NCBI RefSeq assembly: GCF_026342035.1
Contig: NZ_JAPENM010000001.1
Location: 248,001 to 312,000 of the forward strand
Length of the DNA: 64,000 nt
Direction: 5' to 3'
Source: Aldersonia sp. NBC_00410
GTDB lineage: Bacteria > Actinomycetota > Actinomycetes > Mycobacteriales > Mycobacteriaceae
Shown here: positions 8,888 to 18,158 of the stretch, piece after piece
How positions within the stretch are numbered: position 1 is the stretch's first letter
Layout of the letters: each line of letters opens with the position of its first letter
Program-made: the position numbers and the translations under genes
Notes under the pieces: model-generated
The model's input: the letters and a program-made list of their open reading frames with translations, nothing else
What the model was told of the DNA's origin: nothing
The model's database searches: none

Positions 8888-10114
8888 TCAGCCGCCGGCA
8901 ACCGGGGCGGGCGCGACCGGGGTCGCGGACACCACGCTCGCGGGGGAGCCGTCCAGGGCCGACATCGACTGCCACGTCGGCCAATCGATGGTCCAGTCAT
9001 AGATGTCGCCGTCGGCTGCGGACAGATCGATCCGGGTACCGGTGACCTCGACCGGATCGCCGTACATTGCCGTCGGATAGTAAGCAGCGGCATCGCCGTT
9101 GGAGAGGTTGATGCAACCGTTGGTGACGTTCGACGAGCCCTGTACGCCGGTGGTTTCGGGGTTGGCGTGGATGAATTCGCCATTGTTCGAGATGCGCACG
9201 GCCCAGCGCTCGCGCACATTCTCGTAATACGGCGGGTTGGACATCAGAAAGTCCTCGTGCTTCTCCGACACCACGTGGATGCCACTGCGCGTCACGTTAC
9301 GCGCTTCGTTGCCCTCCCCGTAGCTCACCGGGAAGTCGAAGATCACCTGGCCGTCCTGGACCACCTGCATGCGATGGCTCGGCGCCTCAGCCTTGACGAT
9401 CTGGCTGCGGCCGATGGCGAAGTCGGAGGTCAGGTCCGAGTCGCCGTAGGCGCCCTCACCGAAGTCGACGCCGTACAGCTTCGCGTCCACGTGCACCGTG
9501 GTGCCCGGCGTCCAGTAGTTCTGTGGACGCCAGTGCACGCGCGAACCGTTGTCGTCGGGCAGCCAAGCCCAGGAACCGACCGTCGGCGGGTTGGTGGTGA
9601 CGGTGAGCGCACGTTCGACCGCGGCCTTGTCGGCGACGTGATCGTCGAACTGCAGAATGATCGGCGCCGCGATCCCGACGATCTGACCGTCGGCGATCTG
9701 CACCCGCGCCGAGGTGGTGGATTCCGGTTCGACGGTGGTGAAACTGCCGTTCACCGGAACCGGCTTGTTGTCCATACCGATCGCGGTCCCGCTCCAGGTG
9801 TAGGTCGCCCCATACCCGAGCGGTTCGGTGATGGTGAACGTGGTGGAGTCCGGGCTCAGCAACCCGGCGACGACCTTCCCGTTCGCGTTGGTGAGTGCGA
9901 CATCGCGCAACACGCCGTCTTCGACCCGGACCGAGATCGGCGCGGTGGGGTTGATGTCCGTCGAGTCGGCCGCGGGGTCCGCGGTGACTTTGGCCACAGG
10001 TGGCTGTTCGACGGGGGTACCGGAGTCGGTGGTGGCGTCGTCGCCACAGGCGACAACGAACGCGAGCAGGGCGAACACTGCTGCGATAAGCGAAATCAAG
10101 CGGGAGGGACGCAC
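8888..10114 (-). CDS. L,D-transpeptidase lipoprotein (LprQ/LdtMt5-like)
   Basis: Cross-links peptidoglycan stems through 3-3 bonds outside the membrane. The 408-residue protein begins with a lipoprotein signal whose lipobox FVVAC puts the lipidated cysteine at residue 23. Two Ig-like (Big_10-type) domains follow (about 45-245), then a YkuD catalytic domain (about 250-380) with IHANPETTG and the catalytic cysteine in [12 protein letters not shown]. The start is GTG at 10114; TATTCT eight bases upstream and the lack of a ribosome-binding site suggest a nearly leaderless message. It neighbours murB, as Rv0483 does in M. tuberculosis, placing two peptidoglycan genes side by side. Confidence 0.93.
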   Translation of the reverse strand: MRPSRLISLIAAVFALLAFVVACGDDATTDSGTPVEQPPVAKVTADPAADSTDINPTAPISVRVEDGVLRDVALTNANGKVVAGLLSPDSTTFTITEPLGYGATYTWSGTAIGMDNKPVPVNGSFTTVEPESTTSARVQIADGQIVGIAAPIILQFDDHVADKAAVERALTVTTNPPTVGSWAWLPDDNGSRVHWRPQNYWTPGTTVHVDAKLYGVDFGEGAYGDSDLTSDFAIGRSQIVKAEAPSHRMQVVQDGQVIFDFPVSYGEGNEARNVTRSGIHVVSEKHEDFLMSNPPYYENVRERWAVRISNNGEFIHANPETTGVQGSSNVTNGCINLSNGDAAAYYPTAMYGDPVEVTGTRIDLSAADGDIYDWTIDWPTWQSMSALDGSPASVVSATPVAPAPVAGG

Positions 10115-10171
10115 GTGTAGCCAGAATACCGTGACAAACCGCCCACACCCGTTGTCAGCGGGCGCGCGGGG

Positions 10172-11263
10172 CTACAGTGCGTGCCCCACCAGCACCGGCT
10201 CGGGTTCGAGCCGCACACCGAAGGCAGTCTGCACACCGTCGCGCACACTTCGCGCGAGCGCAACCAGATCGGCCGCCGTCGCGGCGCCACGGTTGGTCAG
10301 CGCCAGGGTGTGTTTGGTGGACAGCCGCGCCGGGGCATCCGCGCCGGGATACCCCTTGCCGAAGCCGGCACGCTCGATCAGCCACCCCGCGGACAGCTTC
10401 ACGCCTTGGTCGGCCGGGTAGCGCGGCACGGGCACATCGCCGAGGCGCTGCGCGATCGCCGCGAGCACACCCGCCACGCGGTCGGGGGCAATCACCGGGT
10501 TGGTGAAGAACGAGCCGGCGCTCCACGTGTCGTGGTCGGCGGCGTCGAGCACCATGGCCTTGCTACCGCGCAGCCCGAGGACCGCCTCGCGCACCTGCGC
10601 GGCCGGCCTGCGCTCACCCTCGCCCGCGCCGAGGGCCGCGGCAAGTTCGCGGTAGCGCAGCGGCTCGCTCAGCCCGTCGCTGTGCAGCTCGAACTCGGCG
10701 GCAAGCACCAGCGCGTCGTCCCGATGCTTGAGCACGCTGGTGCGGTAGCCGAGACCGAGCCGCTCCGGCCCCGCCCAGGACACGTCGCCGGAAGTCCGGT
10801 CGAGCAGTTGCACGCGGCGCAGCAGAGCGGCGATCTCCACGCCGTAGGCGCCGACATTCTGCACCGGCGTCGCACCGGCCGACCCGGGGATCCCGGACAG
10901 GCATTCCAGCCCGCCGAACCCTGCCGCGACGGTCTTCGCGACGACGTCGTCCCACACGGCACCGGCCTGCACGAGCACCCTGGTGCCGTCGATCTGCACG
11001 CCGTCGTTCGCGATCCGCACGGCGACGCCGTCGAAGCCGGCATCGCAGACGAGCAGGTTCGATCCACCCGCCACCAGCAGCGTCGGCACACCGGCGTCGT
11101 CGAGGGCCCGAACGGCCTCGACCAGCGTCTCGGTGCTCGCGCATTCGGCCAGCAGCGTCGCCGGACCACCGACGCGGAGCGTGGTCAACTCGGCGAGCGG
11201 CACCCCCTCGCGCAGCAGGGCACCGGTCCGTCGCAGGTCGTCACGAATGGCAGGGCCGATCAC
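10172..11263 (-). CDS. murB: UDP-N-acetylenolpyruvoylglucosamine reductase
   Basis: NADPH/FAD enzyme that reduces UDP-GlcNAc-enolpyruvate to UDP-MurNAc, the second step of cytosolic peptidoglycan precursor synthesis. The 363-residue protein has the FAD-binding VAGGSNLLV (about 61-69) and [19 protein letters not shown] in the FAD domain. It also has the catalytic serine motif SAGSFFTNP and the terminal glutamate in LEPEPVLVG. The start is GTG at 11263; the open frame runs on upstream but is antisense to the DUF2505 gene. It is divergent from that gene with only 25 bases between starts, the same arrangement as Rv0482/Rv0481c. Confidence 0.97.
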   Translation of the reverse strand: MIGPAIRDDLRRTGALLREGVPLAELTTLRVGGPATLLAECASTETLVEAVRALDDAGVPTLLVAGGSNLLVCDAGFDGVAVRIANDGVQIDGTRVLVQAGAVWDDVVAKTVAAGFGGLECLSGIPGSAGATPVQNVGAYGVEIAALLRRVQLLDRTSGDVSWAGPERLGLGYRTSVLKHRDDALVLAAEFELHSDGLSEPLRYRELAAALGAGEGERRPAAQVREAVLGLRGSKAMVLDAADHDTWSAGSFFTNPVIAPDRVAGVLAAIAQRLGDVPVPRYPADQGVKLSAGWLIERAGFGKGYPGADAPARLSTKHTLALTNRGAATAADLVALARSVRDGVQTAFGVRLEPEPVLVGHAL

Positions 11264-11271
11264 AGCCCCAA

Positions 11272-11281
11272 ACGGTAGCGT
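11272..11281. promoter_or_regulatory. overlapping divergent -10 elements
   Basis: Within the 25-base gap between murB and the DUF2505 gene, TAGCGT (11276-11281, plus strand) lies seven bases before the ATG at 11289. TACCGT (minus strand, 11277 to 11272) lies eight bases before the murB GTG. The two hexamers share two bases, so both genes would be leaderless and their polymerases would compete. Confidence 0.45.
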
Positions 11282-11288
11282 GCCCGCT

Positions 11289-11798
11289 ATGGCGACCCCG
11301 ATCGAGCACAAGGTGACGTTCCCGGCACCCCTGGAACGCGTGCATGCCGCGTTCACCAACGAGCAGTACTGGGACGACCGGATCGAGGCAGTCGGCGGTG
11401 CCGGCGGCCGGATCGACGAGTTCACCGTCACCGACGCCGCCGTCGACGTGAAGATGGTGCAGACCGTCGCGGCAGAGAACCTGCCCGGCCTCATCACCAA
11501 GATCCATCCCGGCGATCTCGAGATCGACCGGACGCAGACCTGGGGGCCGCTCGACCCCGCCGGGAACGGCGCCGCGGGAACGTTCTCGGCCGCAATCCCC
11601 GGCGTGCCCGCCAAAATCGGCGGCACCGTGACGCTCACCGCCGACGGTGCGAATTCGGTGATGTCCGTAGCCGGTGAGGTGAGTGTGAAGATCCCGCTGA
11701 TCGGCGGCAAAGCCGAGTCGGTGGCGGTCGAGCAACTGACCAGGCTGCTCGACAAGGAGGATGAGTTCACCACCGAGTGGATCGCGCAACACCCGTGA
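11289..11798 (+). CDS. DUF2505 protein (START-like fold)
   Basis: A 169-residue member of the DUF2505 family found in mycolate-containing actinobacteria, probably a START/polyketide-cyclase-like pocket that binds a hydrophobic ligand. Similarity to the neighbouring copy at 11893 covers the whole length: the N-terminal [18 protein letters not shown], central SAAIPG and a C-terminal helix ending [10 protein letters not shown]. No enzyme motif is seen. It is divergent from murB (25 bp). The two DUF2505 genes look like a tandem duplication. Confidence 0.85.
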   Translation: MATPIEHKVTFPAPLERVHAAFTNEQYWDDRIEAVGGAGGRIDEFTVTDAAVDVKMVQTVAAENLPGLITKIHPGDLEIDRTQTWGPLDPAGNGAAGTFSAAIPGVPAKIGGTVTLTADGANSVMSVAGEVSVKIPLIGGKAESVAVEQLTRLLDKEDEFTTEWIAQHP

Positions 11799-11892
11799 AC
11801 GTGACGCCAGTCGGACCGGCCCGCCGGGCCGCCATCGACCTGGCATACATGCGCGTGTTCTGGCAATCTGACCGCCCGGTAACTTGGTGACC

Positions 11893-12408
11893 ATGGCCCG
11901 CCGATTGGACTACTCCGCTCGCTACCCCTTGCACACCACGCGCGAGGTTTACGACGCACTGACGAGCCGCGACTACTGGGAAGCGCGCGTCGAGGAGATG
12001 CGCAAATACTCGCCGAACCATGTCGCGAGCTTCCAAGTCGACGACTCGGGGATCGAGCTCGTGCTCGAGCACATCCTGCCGCGCACGGAGCTACCCGAGA
12101 TGGCGCAGACCGTGATCCGCAAGGACATGGTGATCACGCGCAAGGAGAGCTACTCGGCCTTCGGCGACGGCGAGGTCACCGGTAAGTACGAAGCCGCTAT
12201 ACCGGCGGGACCGGGCAGCCTCACCGGCACGATGCGACTGTTCGCCACCGACACCGGGGCGACACTGCGCACCTCGTCCGAGGCAAAGGTCTACCTGCCG
12301 ATGATCGGTCCGCGGCTCGAACAGCTGATGCTGGTCAACCTCGTGGACCTGTTCCGCGCCGAGGCGGAGTTCACCGAACGCTGGCTCGGCGAGACCTACC
12401 CGAGCTGA
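11893..12408 (+). CDS. DUF2505 protein, second copy
   Basis: A 171-residue paralogue of the preceding gene and the closer match to mycobacterial Rv0481c, as judged from [23 protein letters not shown]-like text at the start. The ATG at 11893 is preferred over GTG 11887 and TTG 11884, which are in frame just upstream. It ends [12 protein letters not shown]. Its stop (12406-12408) overlaps a CTG codon at 12405 that is in frame with the downstream methyltransferase (CTGA), a possible coupling point discussed under findings. Confidence 0.85.
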   Translation: MARRLDYSARYPLHTTREVYDALTSRDYWEARVEEMRKYSPNHVASFQVDDSGIELVLEHILPRTELPEMAQTVIRKDMVITRKESYSAFGDGEVTGKYEAAIPAGPGSLTGTMRLFATDTGATLRTSSEAKVYLPMIGPRLEQLMLVNLVDLFRAEAEFTERWLGETYPS

Positions 12409-12426
12409 ACACTCGCCGGAATCCAC

Positions 12427-12494
12427 ACCGCCCGCAGGGCGGCATCGAACATCGCCCGCAGGGCGGCATCGAACACCGACCGCAGGGAGTCATC
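12427..12494. repeat. 3-copy 24-bp tandem repeat
   Basis: Copies at 12427-12450, 12451-12474 and a diverged partial copy at 12475-12494, each beginning with a variant of ACCGCCCGCAGGGCGGCATC. Every full copy contains a small dyad CGCCC-GCA-GGGCG. In the reading frame of the downstream methyltransferase each copy encodes HRPQGGIE, and no stop interrupts the frame. Confidence 0.85.
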
Positions 12495-12545
12495 ACCCGC
12501 GGCACGACCGGCATCAACCGGCTGCGCCGCAGCGACCGCTGGCTC

Positions 12546-13244
12546 GTGCACGACGCCGAGGTGCGCGCGGCTCTGGCGGACGCCCCGGATCCGTTGGTCG
12601 TCGACCTCGGCTACGGCGCATTGCCGGTCACCACGTTCGAACTGGCCGCGCGGCTGCGCACCGTGCGCGCCGACATCAGGGTGGTCGGGCTGGAGATCGA
12701 CCCGGCACGCGTGGTGCCCGGCCGCGACGGGGTGAGCTTCGCCCGCGGCGGCTTCGAACTCGCCGGTCTGCGCCCGGTGCTGGTGCGCGCTTTCAACGTG
12801 CTGCGGCAGTATCCCGAGGCCGCCGTGCACGAGGCGTGGGCGACGATGCAGGCCGCACTCGCCCCGGGCGGGCTGATCGTGGACGGCACCTGCGACGAAC
12901 TCGGCCGCCGCTGCGCGTGGATCCTGTTGGACTCCACCGGCCCGCGCACGCTGACCCTGGCCTGGGATCCGTTCGCCCTGGCCCGGCCGTCCGATATCGC
13001 CGAGCGACTGCCGAAGGCGTTGATCCACCGCAACATTCCCGGCGAGCGGGTCCATGCGCTGCTCGCCGCCGCGGACCGCGCCTGGGCCGAAGCCGCGCCG
13101 CTCGCGCCGTTCGGCCCCCGCGTCCGCTGGCGGGACGCACTCGAACGACTGCGCGACCACGGTGTCCCGGCGCGCAGCTACCGGCACCGGATGCGCGATT
13201 GCGTGCTGTCGGTCCCGTGGGAGACGGCCATGCCCGCGAACTAA
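12546..13244 (+). CDS. class I SAM-dependent methyltransferase-like protein, 5' end uncertain
   Basis: At least 232 residues with a Rossmann methyltransferase core: VVDLGYGALPVTTFELA (SAM loop) and IRVVGLEIDPARV (acidic ribose-binding position). The later FNVLRQYPEAAVHEAW and APGGLIVDGTCDE motifs complete the fold. Substrate unknown. GTG 12546 is the only standard start, but conserved-looking coding text (RGTTGINRLRRSDRWL) lies upstream in frame without ATG, GTG or TTG. The frame stays open back to CTG 12405, which overlaps the stop of the DUF2505 gene. The true start is therefore probably a non-standard codon 5' of 12546, and the 24-bp repeat may be translated. Confidence 0.7.
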   Translation: MHDAEVRAALADAPDPLVVDLGYGALPVTTFELAARLRTVRADIRVVGLEIDPARVVPGRDGVSFARGGFELAGLRPVLVRAFNVLRQYPEAAVHEAWATMQAALAPGGLIVDGTCDELGRRCAWILLDSTGPRTLTLAWDPFALARPSDIAERLPKALIHRNIPGERVHALLAAADRAWAEAAPLAPFGPRVRWRDALERLRDHGVPARSYRHRMRDCVLSVPWETAMPAN

Positions 13245-13277
13245 CCTGGGCTTGCACGCGATTGAAAGGACCGCCGA

Positions 13278-15074
13278 ATGCGTTCGACACTGCTATCACG
13301 CCAAGATCTCGAGTTCCTGCTCTACGAGTGGCTCGGCGTCGAGGAGCTGACCAAGCGCGAGCGCTACCGTGACCATTCGCGCGAGACCTTCGACGGCGTG
13401 CTCGACCTCTCCGAGCAGGTCGCGACGAAGTATTTCGCCACGCACAACAAACTTTCCGACGCGAACGAGCCGCGCTTCGACGGCGAACGGGTGCACCTGA
13501 TCCCCGAGGTCGAGGAGGCACTCGACGCCTTCGCGCGCGCCGAACTGGTTGGCATGACGATGGACGCGGCGGTCGGCGGCGCGCAGCTACCCGCGGCCGT
13601 CGGAAACGCCGCGTTCGCCTACTTCCACGCCGCGAACGTCGCCACCGCCGCCTACCCGCTGTTGACCATGGCGAACGCGAACCTCATCTGCCGGTTCGGC
13701 ACCGCCGAACAGGTCGATCGCTTCGTCGCGCCGATGCTGGCCGGGCGGTTCCACGGCACGATGGCGCTGTCCGAACCGCAGGCCGGTTCCTCGCTGGCCG
13801 ATATCGTCACGCGCGCCGAACCCCAGGACGACGGGACGTACCGACTGTTCGGCAACAAGATGTGGATCTCGGCGGGCGAGCACGAACTCGGCGACAACAT
13901 CGTCCACCTGGTGCTGGCCAAGATTCCCGGCGGACCGACCGGCACGAAGGGCATCTCGTTGTTCCTGGTGCCGAAGTTCCTGCTCGACGACGACGGGAAC
14001 CCGGGCGAACGCAACGACGTGTCACTGGCCGGGCTCAACCACAAGATGGGCTTCCGCGGCACGGTCAACACGGTGCTCAATTTCGGTGAGGGCGAGCACA
14101 CGCCGGGCGGCGGCGCGGGCGCGGTCGGCTACCTGATCGGCGAGGCGCACCGTGGCCTGCCCTACATGTTCCACATGATGAACGAGGCCAGGATCGGCGT
14201 CGGCCTCGGCGCCACCGCCCTCGGCTACACCGGCTACCTGAAATCGCTGGACTACGCGCGCAATCGGCCGCAGGGCCGCTCGGTCGTGCACAAGGGATCA
14301 GCGTCACCGCAGGTGCCGATCGTCGAGCACACCGACGTGCGACGGATGCTGCTTGCGCAGAAGGCCTACGTCGAGGGCGCGCTCGCGCTGAACCTGTACT
14401 GCGCCAAGCTCGTCGACCTCACCCGCTCACCCGAGTCCGACGCCGAGCGCGACACTGCGCAGCTCGTGCTCGACATCCTCACGCCGATCGCGAAGAGCTG
14501 GCCGTCGCAGTGGTGCCTGGAGGCCAACAATCTGGCGATCCAGGTGCTTGGTGGCGCCGGCTACACCCGGGAGTACGACGTCGAGCAGCACTACCGGGAC
14601 AACCGGCTCAACCCGATCCACGAGGGCACCCATGGCATCCAGAGCCTGGACCTGTTGGGCCGCAAGGTACCCCAGCAGGGCGGTGCCTGCGTGGCGGCGC
14701 TCGGCGGTGCGATCGCGAAGACGGTCGCCTCGGCCGGGGCGTTGACGGGTGACCCGAGCGAGCTCGCCGAGCAGCTCGACGCCGCGTGGCAGCGGCTCGT
14801 CACGGTGACCGCGTCGATGTGGGCCTCGGGCGACCCGGAGCTGGTGCTGGCCAACAGCGCGGTCTACCTCGAGGCGTTCGGCCACCTGGTGATTGCCTGG
14901 ATCTGGCTCGACCAGTTCGTCGCCACACAGGGCCGGACCGGTGACTTCTACGACGGCAAGCGGCAGGCCGCGCGGTTCTTCTTCGCCTTCGAACTGCCGA
15001 AGGTGGGACCGCAGCTCGATCTGCTGGAACGGCTGGACCGCACCACGTTGGACATGCGCGACAGCTGGTTCTGA
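13278..15074 (+). CDS. acyl-CoA dehydrogenase (FadE/DmdC-like)
   Basis: FAD enzyme introducing the alpha-beta double bond in an acyl-CoA. At 598 residues it belongs to the long subclass (DmdC/FadE5-like) with an extra N-terminal helical segment, the middle beta domain (MALSEPQAGSSLADI at about 157-171 and FGNKMWISAGEHEL) and a C-terminal extension domain after about 470. The catalytic glutamate is likely in NPIHEGTHGIQ. The chain length of the substrate cannot be read. ATG at 13278 follows AAAGGA. It starts 33 bases after the methyltransferase. It interrupts the block conserved with mycobacteria and may be a Nocardia-specific insertion. Confidence 0.92.
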   Translation: MRSTLLSRQDLEFLLYEWLGVEELTKRERYRDHSRETFDGVLDLSEQVATKYFATHNKLSDANEPRFDGERVHLIPEVEEALDAFARAELVGMTMDAAVGGAQLPAAVGNAAFAYFHAANVATAAYPLLTMANANLICRFGTAEQVDRFVAPMLAGRFHGTMALSEPQAGSSLADIVTRAEPQDDGTYRLFGNKMWISAGEHELGDNIVHLVLAKIPGGPTGTKGISLFLVPKFLLDDDGNPGERNDVSLAGLNHKMGFRGTVNTVLNFGEGEHTPGGGAGAVGYLIGEAHRGLPYMFHMMNEARIGVGLGATALGYTGYLKSLDYARNRPQGRSVVHKGSASPQVPIVEHTDVRRMLLAQKAYVEGALALNLYCAKLVDLTRSPESDAERDTAQLVLDILTPIAKSWPSQWCLEANNLAIQVLGGAGYTREYDVEQHYRDNRLNPIHEGTHGIQSLDLLGRKVPQQGGACVAALGGAIAKTVASAGALTGDPSELAEQLDAAWQRLVTVTASMWASGDPELVLANSAVYLEAFGHLVIAWIWLDQFVATQGRTGDFYDGKRQAARFFFAFELPKVGPQLDLLERLDRTTLDMRDSWF

Positions 15075-15083
15075 GCCGAGCGC

Positions 15084-15683
15084 TCAGCAGGTCGCCGACA
15101 GCGCGGCACTGATCCGTCGCGCCACCCGGTCGGGCGCTGCGGCGGCCGCCGCGGCTATCGAGTCGGCGTCGGCGCGCCCGATCGCGAGCGCGTCACCGAC
15201 CACCTCGTCGAGCATGTGCTGCGCGATCCCGCAGTCGGCGAGGTCGAGAATCGTGCGTTGTGGCGTGGTGACGACGAACGTGCCGGCCGACTCGACGTCG
15301 CGGGCGGTCAGCGTGGCCCGCCGCACCGCCACCTCGGCGACGCCGACCGGCGCGCCGGTGGGCGCACTCAAGTGCACCAACCGCGGCCGCAACCGGCCGA
15401 GTCCGTGCAGTTGTGCGGCGCTCTGATGCGAAACCGTCGCCGTGCCCTCGAACCATGCACACCATTTTGCGTACTCGTCGAACGGACCGGCCGGCCAATA
15501 CGCGAGGCGCAGCAGGTTGGTGTGCACCTGATACAGGTCCGATCGGGTCAGTCCGGCGCGCAGCCGGGCGGGGCTGCAACCGGCCGCACGGGCCTGTCGC
15601 GCGGTCAGGTATCCGCCCTGCCGACGCGCGAGGTCGGCGAGCATCGGGAAGACCTCGTCTTCGGCACGGTCGGCACGCGGCAT
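15084..15683 (-). CDS. AbiEi-type antitoxin-like protein (orphan)
   Basis: A 199-residue protein with the winged-helix start of type IV AbiEi antitoxins (RRQGGYLTARQARAAGCSP..., about 18-37) followed by the family's C-terminal domain (HLSAPTGAPVG, TTPQRTILDLADC). In phage-exclusion systems AbiEi represses and counters the nucleotidyltransferase toxin AbiEii. Here no AbiEii gene is adjacent, so it is probably one of the orphan regulators common in actinobacteria. TAGCCT lies six bases before the ATG at 15683, suggesting a leaderless transcript. It converges on the acyl-CoA dehydrogenase gene (nine bases between stops). Confidence 0.8.
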   Translation of the reverse strand: MPRADRAEDEVFPMLADLARRQGGYLTARQARAAGCSPARLRAGLTRSDLYQVHTNLLRLAYWPAGPFDEYAKWCAWFEGTATVSHQSAAQLHGLGRLRPRLVHLSAPTGAPVGVAEVAVRRATLTARDVESAGTFVVTTPQRTILDLADCGIAQHMLDEVVGDALAIGRADADSIAAAAAAAPDRVARRISAALSATC

Positions 15684-15777
15684 GGCGACAGGCTACGCCC
15701 GCCGATGTGTGCCACGTCACAGATTTACGGGAGTTGCTCACAGGGCCTGCTCAGCAACTTCGGGGACAATCGGCGCA

Positions 15778-16536
15778 ATGGTGACCCAGATGAACGCTCC
15801 CGCACCGGCGCCCAAGTCGAGGCGCAATCGGGTGCTGGCCATCGTGATCGTCGTCGTGGTGTTACTCGCGGCCGGCCTGGTCGGGGCCGAACTCTACGCC
15901 CGCCACACGGTGGTCAACTGCCTGACCGAACAGTTCGAGGCCGACCTCGGCTCCCAGGTCGATATCGGCCTGAGCGCGAAACCCGTGCTGCTGCAGGCGA
16001 TCGACAAGCAGGTCCCGCACGTCACCATCGACAGCGCGGACTCCTCGTTCGGGCCTGCCCAGGACATGCAGGTGCACGCTCGGGCGAACGACATCGACAT
16101 CACCGGCACCGATACCTCGGCCGCGTCCATCGGTAACTCGAGCGCAGACATCGCCTGGAGCGCGGACGGCATCCTGCGCACGGTGCAAGCACAGACGTTC
16201 GGCGGCCTGATCAGCTCGGTGCAGTCGAGCGCGGCCGACGGCACGCTCACCTTCGATGTCGGGCCGGCCGGGCTGGCCCAGCTCGTCGTGCGGCCGGTCG
16301 TCGGCAACGGCATGGTCGACGTCGAGACGGTGTCGGCCGAGGTGCTCGGCCTCGGCATCCCCACCGACCTGGTGGACGGTGTCGTGCAGATCATCAGCAC
16401 CAGCCTGCAGAACTACCCACTCGGCATGACTCCGCAGTCGCTGGTGGTGGACGACACCGGTATCACGATGTCGCTGGCCGGCGGCGCCTATGACGTGCCG
16501 CAGGCAACCGATGATTCGGCCCGGTGCGGCGTTTAG
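15778..16536 (+). CDS. DUF2993 (LmeA-like) membrane-anchored protein
   Basis: A 252-residue protein with one N-terminal membrane anchor (VLAIVIVVVVLLAAGLVGAE, about 21-40) and an extracytoplasmic DUF2993 domain, positioned like Rv0479c next to deoC. The family includes LmeA, a lipid-binding protein required for mature mannan synthesis in mycobacteria; whether this member does the same is unknown. Alternating polar/apolar repeats (VTIDSADSSF, IDITGTDTS, VDVETVSAEVLG) suit a lipid-cradling beta fold. ATG 15778 is chosen; ATG 15790 is also possible. It ends 11 bases before the deoC stop (convergent). Confidence 0.87.
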   Translation: MVTQMNAPAPAPKSRRNRVLAIVIVVVVLLAAGLVGAELYARHTVVNCLTEQFEADLGSQVDIGLSAKPVLLQAIDKQVPHVTIDSADSSFGPAQDMQVHARANDIDITGTDTSAASIGNSSADIAWSADGILRTVQAQTFGGLISSVQSSAADGTLTFDVGPAGLAQLVVRPVVGNGMVDVETVSAEVLGLGIPTDLVDGVVQIISTSLQNYPLGMTPQSLVVDDTGITMSLAGGAYDVPQATDDSARCGV

Positions 16537-16547
16537 GCGTCGCGCCG

Positions 16548-17207
16548 CTACAGCCCGTCGAGCACCGCGCGAGACTGTGAGAGCCCGAGTCGGGTCGCCC
16601 CCGCGGCGATGAGTTCGAGTGCCGCTCCGGCAGTCCGGATGCCACCGCTGGCCTTCACGCCCAACCGGCCGCCGACGGTCTCGGCCATCAGCGCCACCGC
16701 GTGCACGTCGGCCCCGCCGGCAGGGTGAAACCCGGTGGAGGTCTTCACGAAGTCGGCGCCGGCCTGCTCGGCAGCACGGCAGGCGCCGACGATCGCCTCG
16801 TCGGTGAGCGCGGCGGATTCGATGATCACCTTCAGCACGGTGCCCTCGCCGATGGCCTCACGAACGGTGACGATGTCGGCGAGGATCGCGTTGAAGTCAC
16901 CCGCGACCGCGGCGCCGACGTCGATCACCATGTCGATCTCGGCGGCACCCTGCTGCACGGCGAAGCGCGCCTCGGACGCCTTGACCAACGAGTGGTGCTT
17001 GCCGGACGGGAACCCCGCGACCGCGGCGGTCACCAGTCCCGGCGCCTGCACCGGCAGCATCGACGGCGATACGCAGACGGCCAGCACGCCGAGTTCACGG
17101 GCCTCGGCCACCAGTGCGGCCACGTCGTCGGGAGTTGCCTCCGGCTTGAGCAACGTGTGATCGATCATGGCGGCCACGTCGGCCCGGGTCGGCTGTGCAT
17201 CGGACAT
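16548..17207 (-). CDS. deoC: deoxyribose-phosphate aldolase
   Basis: Class I aldolase splitting 2-deoxyribose-5-phosphate into glyceraldehyde-3-phosphate and acetaldehyde. The 219-residue TIM barrel shows [10 protein letters not shown] at about 16-25, GFPSGKHH, the [10 protein letters not shown] strand, the Schiff-base lysine in FVKTSTGF (about 155) and VKASGGIRT (second lysine). Normal family length. It lies between the DUF2993 gene (convergent) and a methyltransferase (divergent, 56-base gap), the position of Rv0478. The gap contains GCCCGTG and CACGGGC arms (17208-17230) near the deoC start. Confidence 0.96.
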   Translation of the reverse strand: MSDAQPTRADVAAMIDHTLLKPEATPDDVAALVAEARELGVLAVCVSPSMLPVQAPGLVTAAVAGFPSGKHHSLVKASEARFAVQQGAAEIDMVIDVGAAVAGDFNAILADIVTVREAIGEGTVLKVIIESAALTDEAIVGACRAAEQAGADFVKTSTGFHPAGGADVHAVALMAETVGGRLGVKASGGIRTAGAALELIAAGATRLGLSQSRAVLDGL

Positions 17208-17251
17208 GCCCGTGAGCCTGTCACACGGGCCCGAAGGCGCGAACGCGCCAC

Positions 17252-17257
17252 TACGAT
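17252..17257 (+). promoter_or_regulatory. leaderless-type -10 element (TACGAT)
   Basis: TACGAT sits six bases before the methyltransferase ATG at 17264, with no ribosome-binding site. Confidence 0.5.
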
Positions 17258-17263
17258 CGCGTC

Positions 17264-18100
17264 ATGCCTCAGTCGGAGTTCGCGGCCGTCTTCAACGCCG
17301 GTCGCGATTCGTTCATCCGAAACACCCCGCTGATCTGGGGCCCGACCGGACAAGCACTGGCGTACCAGTTGCAGTTGCGGCCCGGCGAGACCGTGCTCGA
17401 CTTCTGCTGCGGCGCAGGCTCCTCCGCGATTCCCGCGGCGATGGCGGTCGGACCCACCGGTCGGGTGCACGGCATCGATCTGGCCGACGACCTGCTCGAG
17501 GAAGGCAGGCTCGTCGCTTCCCAACGCGCGCTGCAGAACGTGGATTTCGTGGCCACGGACGCGACCCTATGGGAGCCGCCGAGCTCGGTTCCCGACGCCG
17601 GCTACGACGCGCTCAGCTCCTCCTACGGGGTGTTCTTCCTGCCGGACATGGACCGCGCCGTGCACCGGTTGCTCGGGTTGCTCCGGCCGGGCGGGCGGTT
17701 CGGCGTGTCGGTGTGGCGATCCGGCTCGCTCAGCGCATTCACTGGCCCCTACTTCGAGGTTCTCGGCCGGTATTCCGACGAGGAGCCCGCGCGACGCACG
17801 GTGGATGCGGGCGCGGCCCGCGACCGGGCCACCAAACTCGACACGATCGAACATCTCACCGAGTGGCTGACCAGGATCGGCGGCAGTGCGGTCACGGTCC
17901 GCGAGCTGTCCGCCTTCGTTCCCGCGACCGAGCAGGTGTGCTGGGACATGGTTGCGGGCAGCGCGCTGCGCGGCACATTGGCGAAGTTCGACGGGGAAAC
18001 CGTGGCACGGATTCGCGACGACTATCTGTCCCTGCTGGTCGAGCGGGACGTGCACACGATCGACCTCGGCACCTTGATCGGTACCGCGACGATCGGCTGA
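17264..18100 (+). CDS. class I SAM-dependent methyltransferase
   Basis: A 278-residue methyltransferase. SAM motif I is LDFCCGAGSSAIPAA (about 45-59), motif post-I is HGIDLADDLLEEG, and later DALSSSYGVFFLPDMDRA and RPGGRFGVSVWRSGS form motifs IV-V. The layout is UbiE/Methyltransf_11-like with a C-terminal all-alpha segment, similar to small-molecule methyltransferases; the acceptor is unknown. It is divergent from deoC and 58 bases upstream of purU on the same strand. If co-transcribed with purU the link might be one-carbon metabolism, but that is inference from position only. Confidence 0.85.
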   Translation: MPQSEFAAVFNAGRDSFIRNTPLIWGPTGQALAYQLQLRPGETVLDFCCGAGSSAIPAAMAVGPTGRVHGIDLADDLLEEGRLVASQRALQNVDFVATDATLWEPPSSVPDAGYDALSSSYGVFFLPDMDRAVHRLLGLLRPGGRFGVSVWRSGSLSAFTGPYFEVLGRYSDEEPARRTVDAGAARDRATKLDTIEHLTEWLTRIGGSAVTVRELSAFVPATEQVCWDMVAGSALRGTLAKFDGETVARIRDDYLSLLVERDVHTIDLGTLIGTATIG

Positions 18101-18158
18101 TGGGCGGTCGCCCGGGAGTGGGTGCGGACCTCGGTGAGACAACTGCCACACTGACGAC

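Noticed and set aside
15084-15683. Complete AbiE abortive-infection system
   Set aside because: Only the AbiEi-like antitoxin is present. Neighbours are an acyl-CoA dehydrogenase and a DUF2993 protein, with no AbiEii nucleotidyltransferase adjacent; the nucleotidyltransferase at 48732 is far away and of another family.
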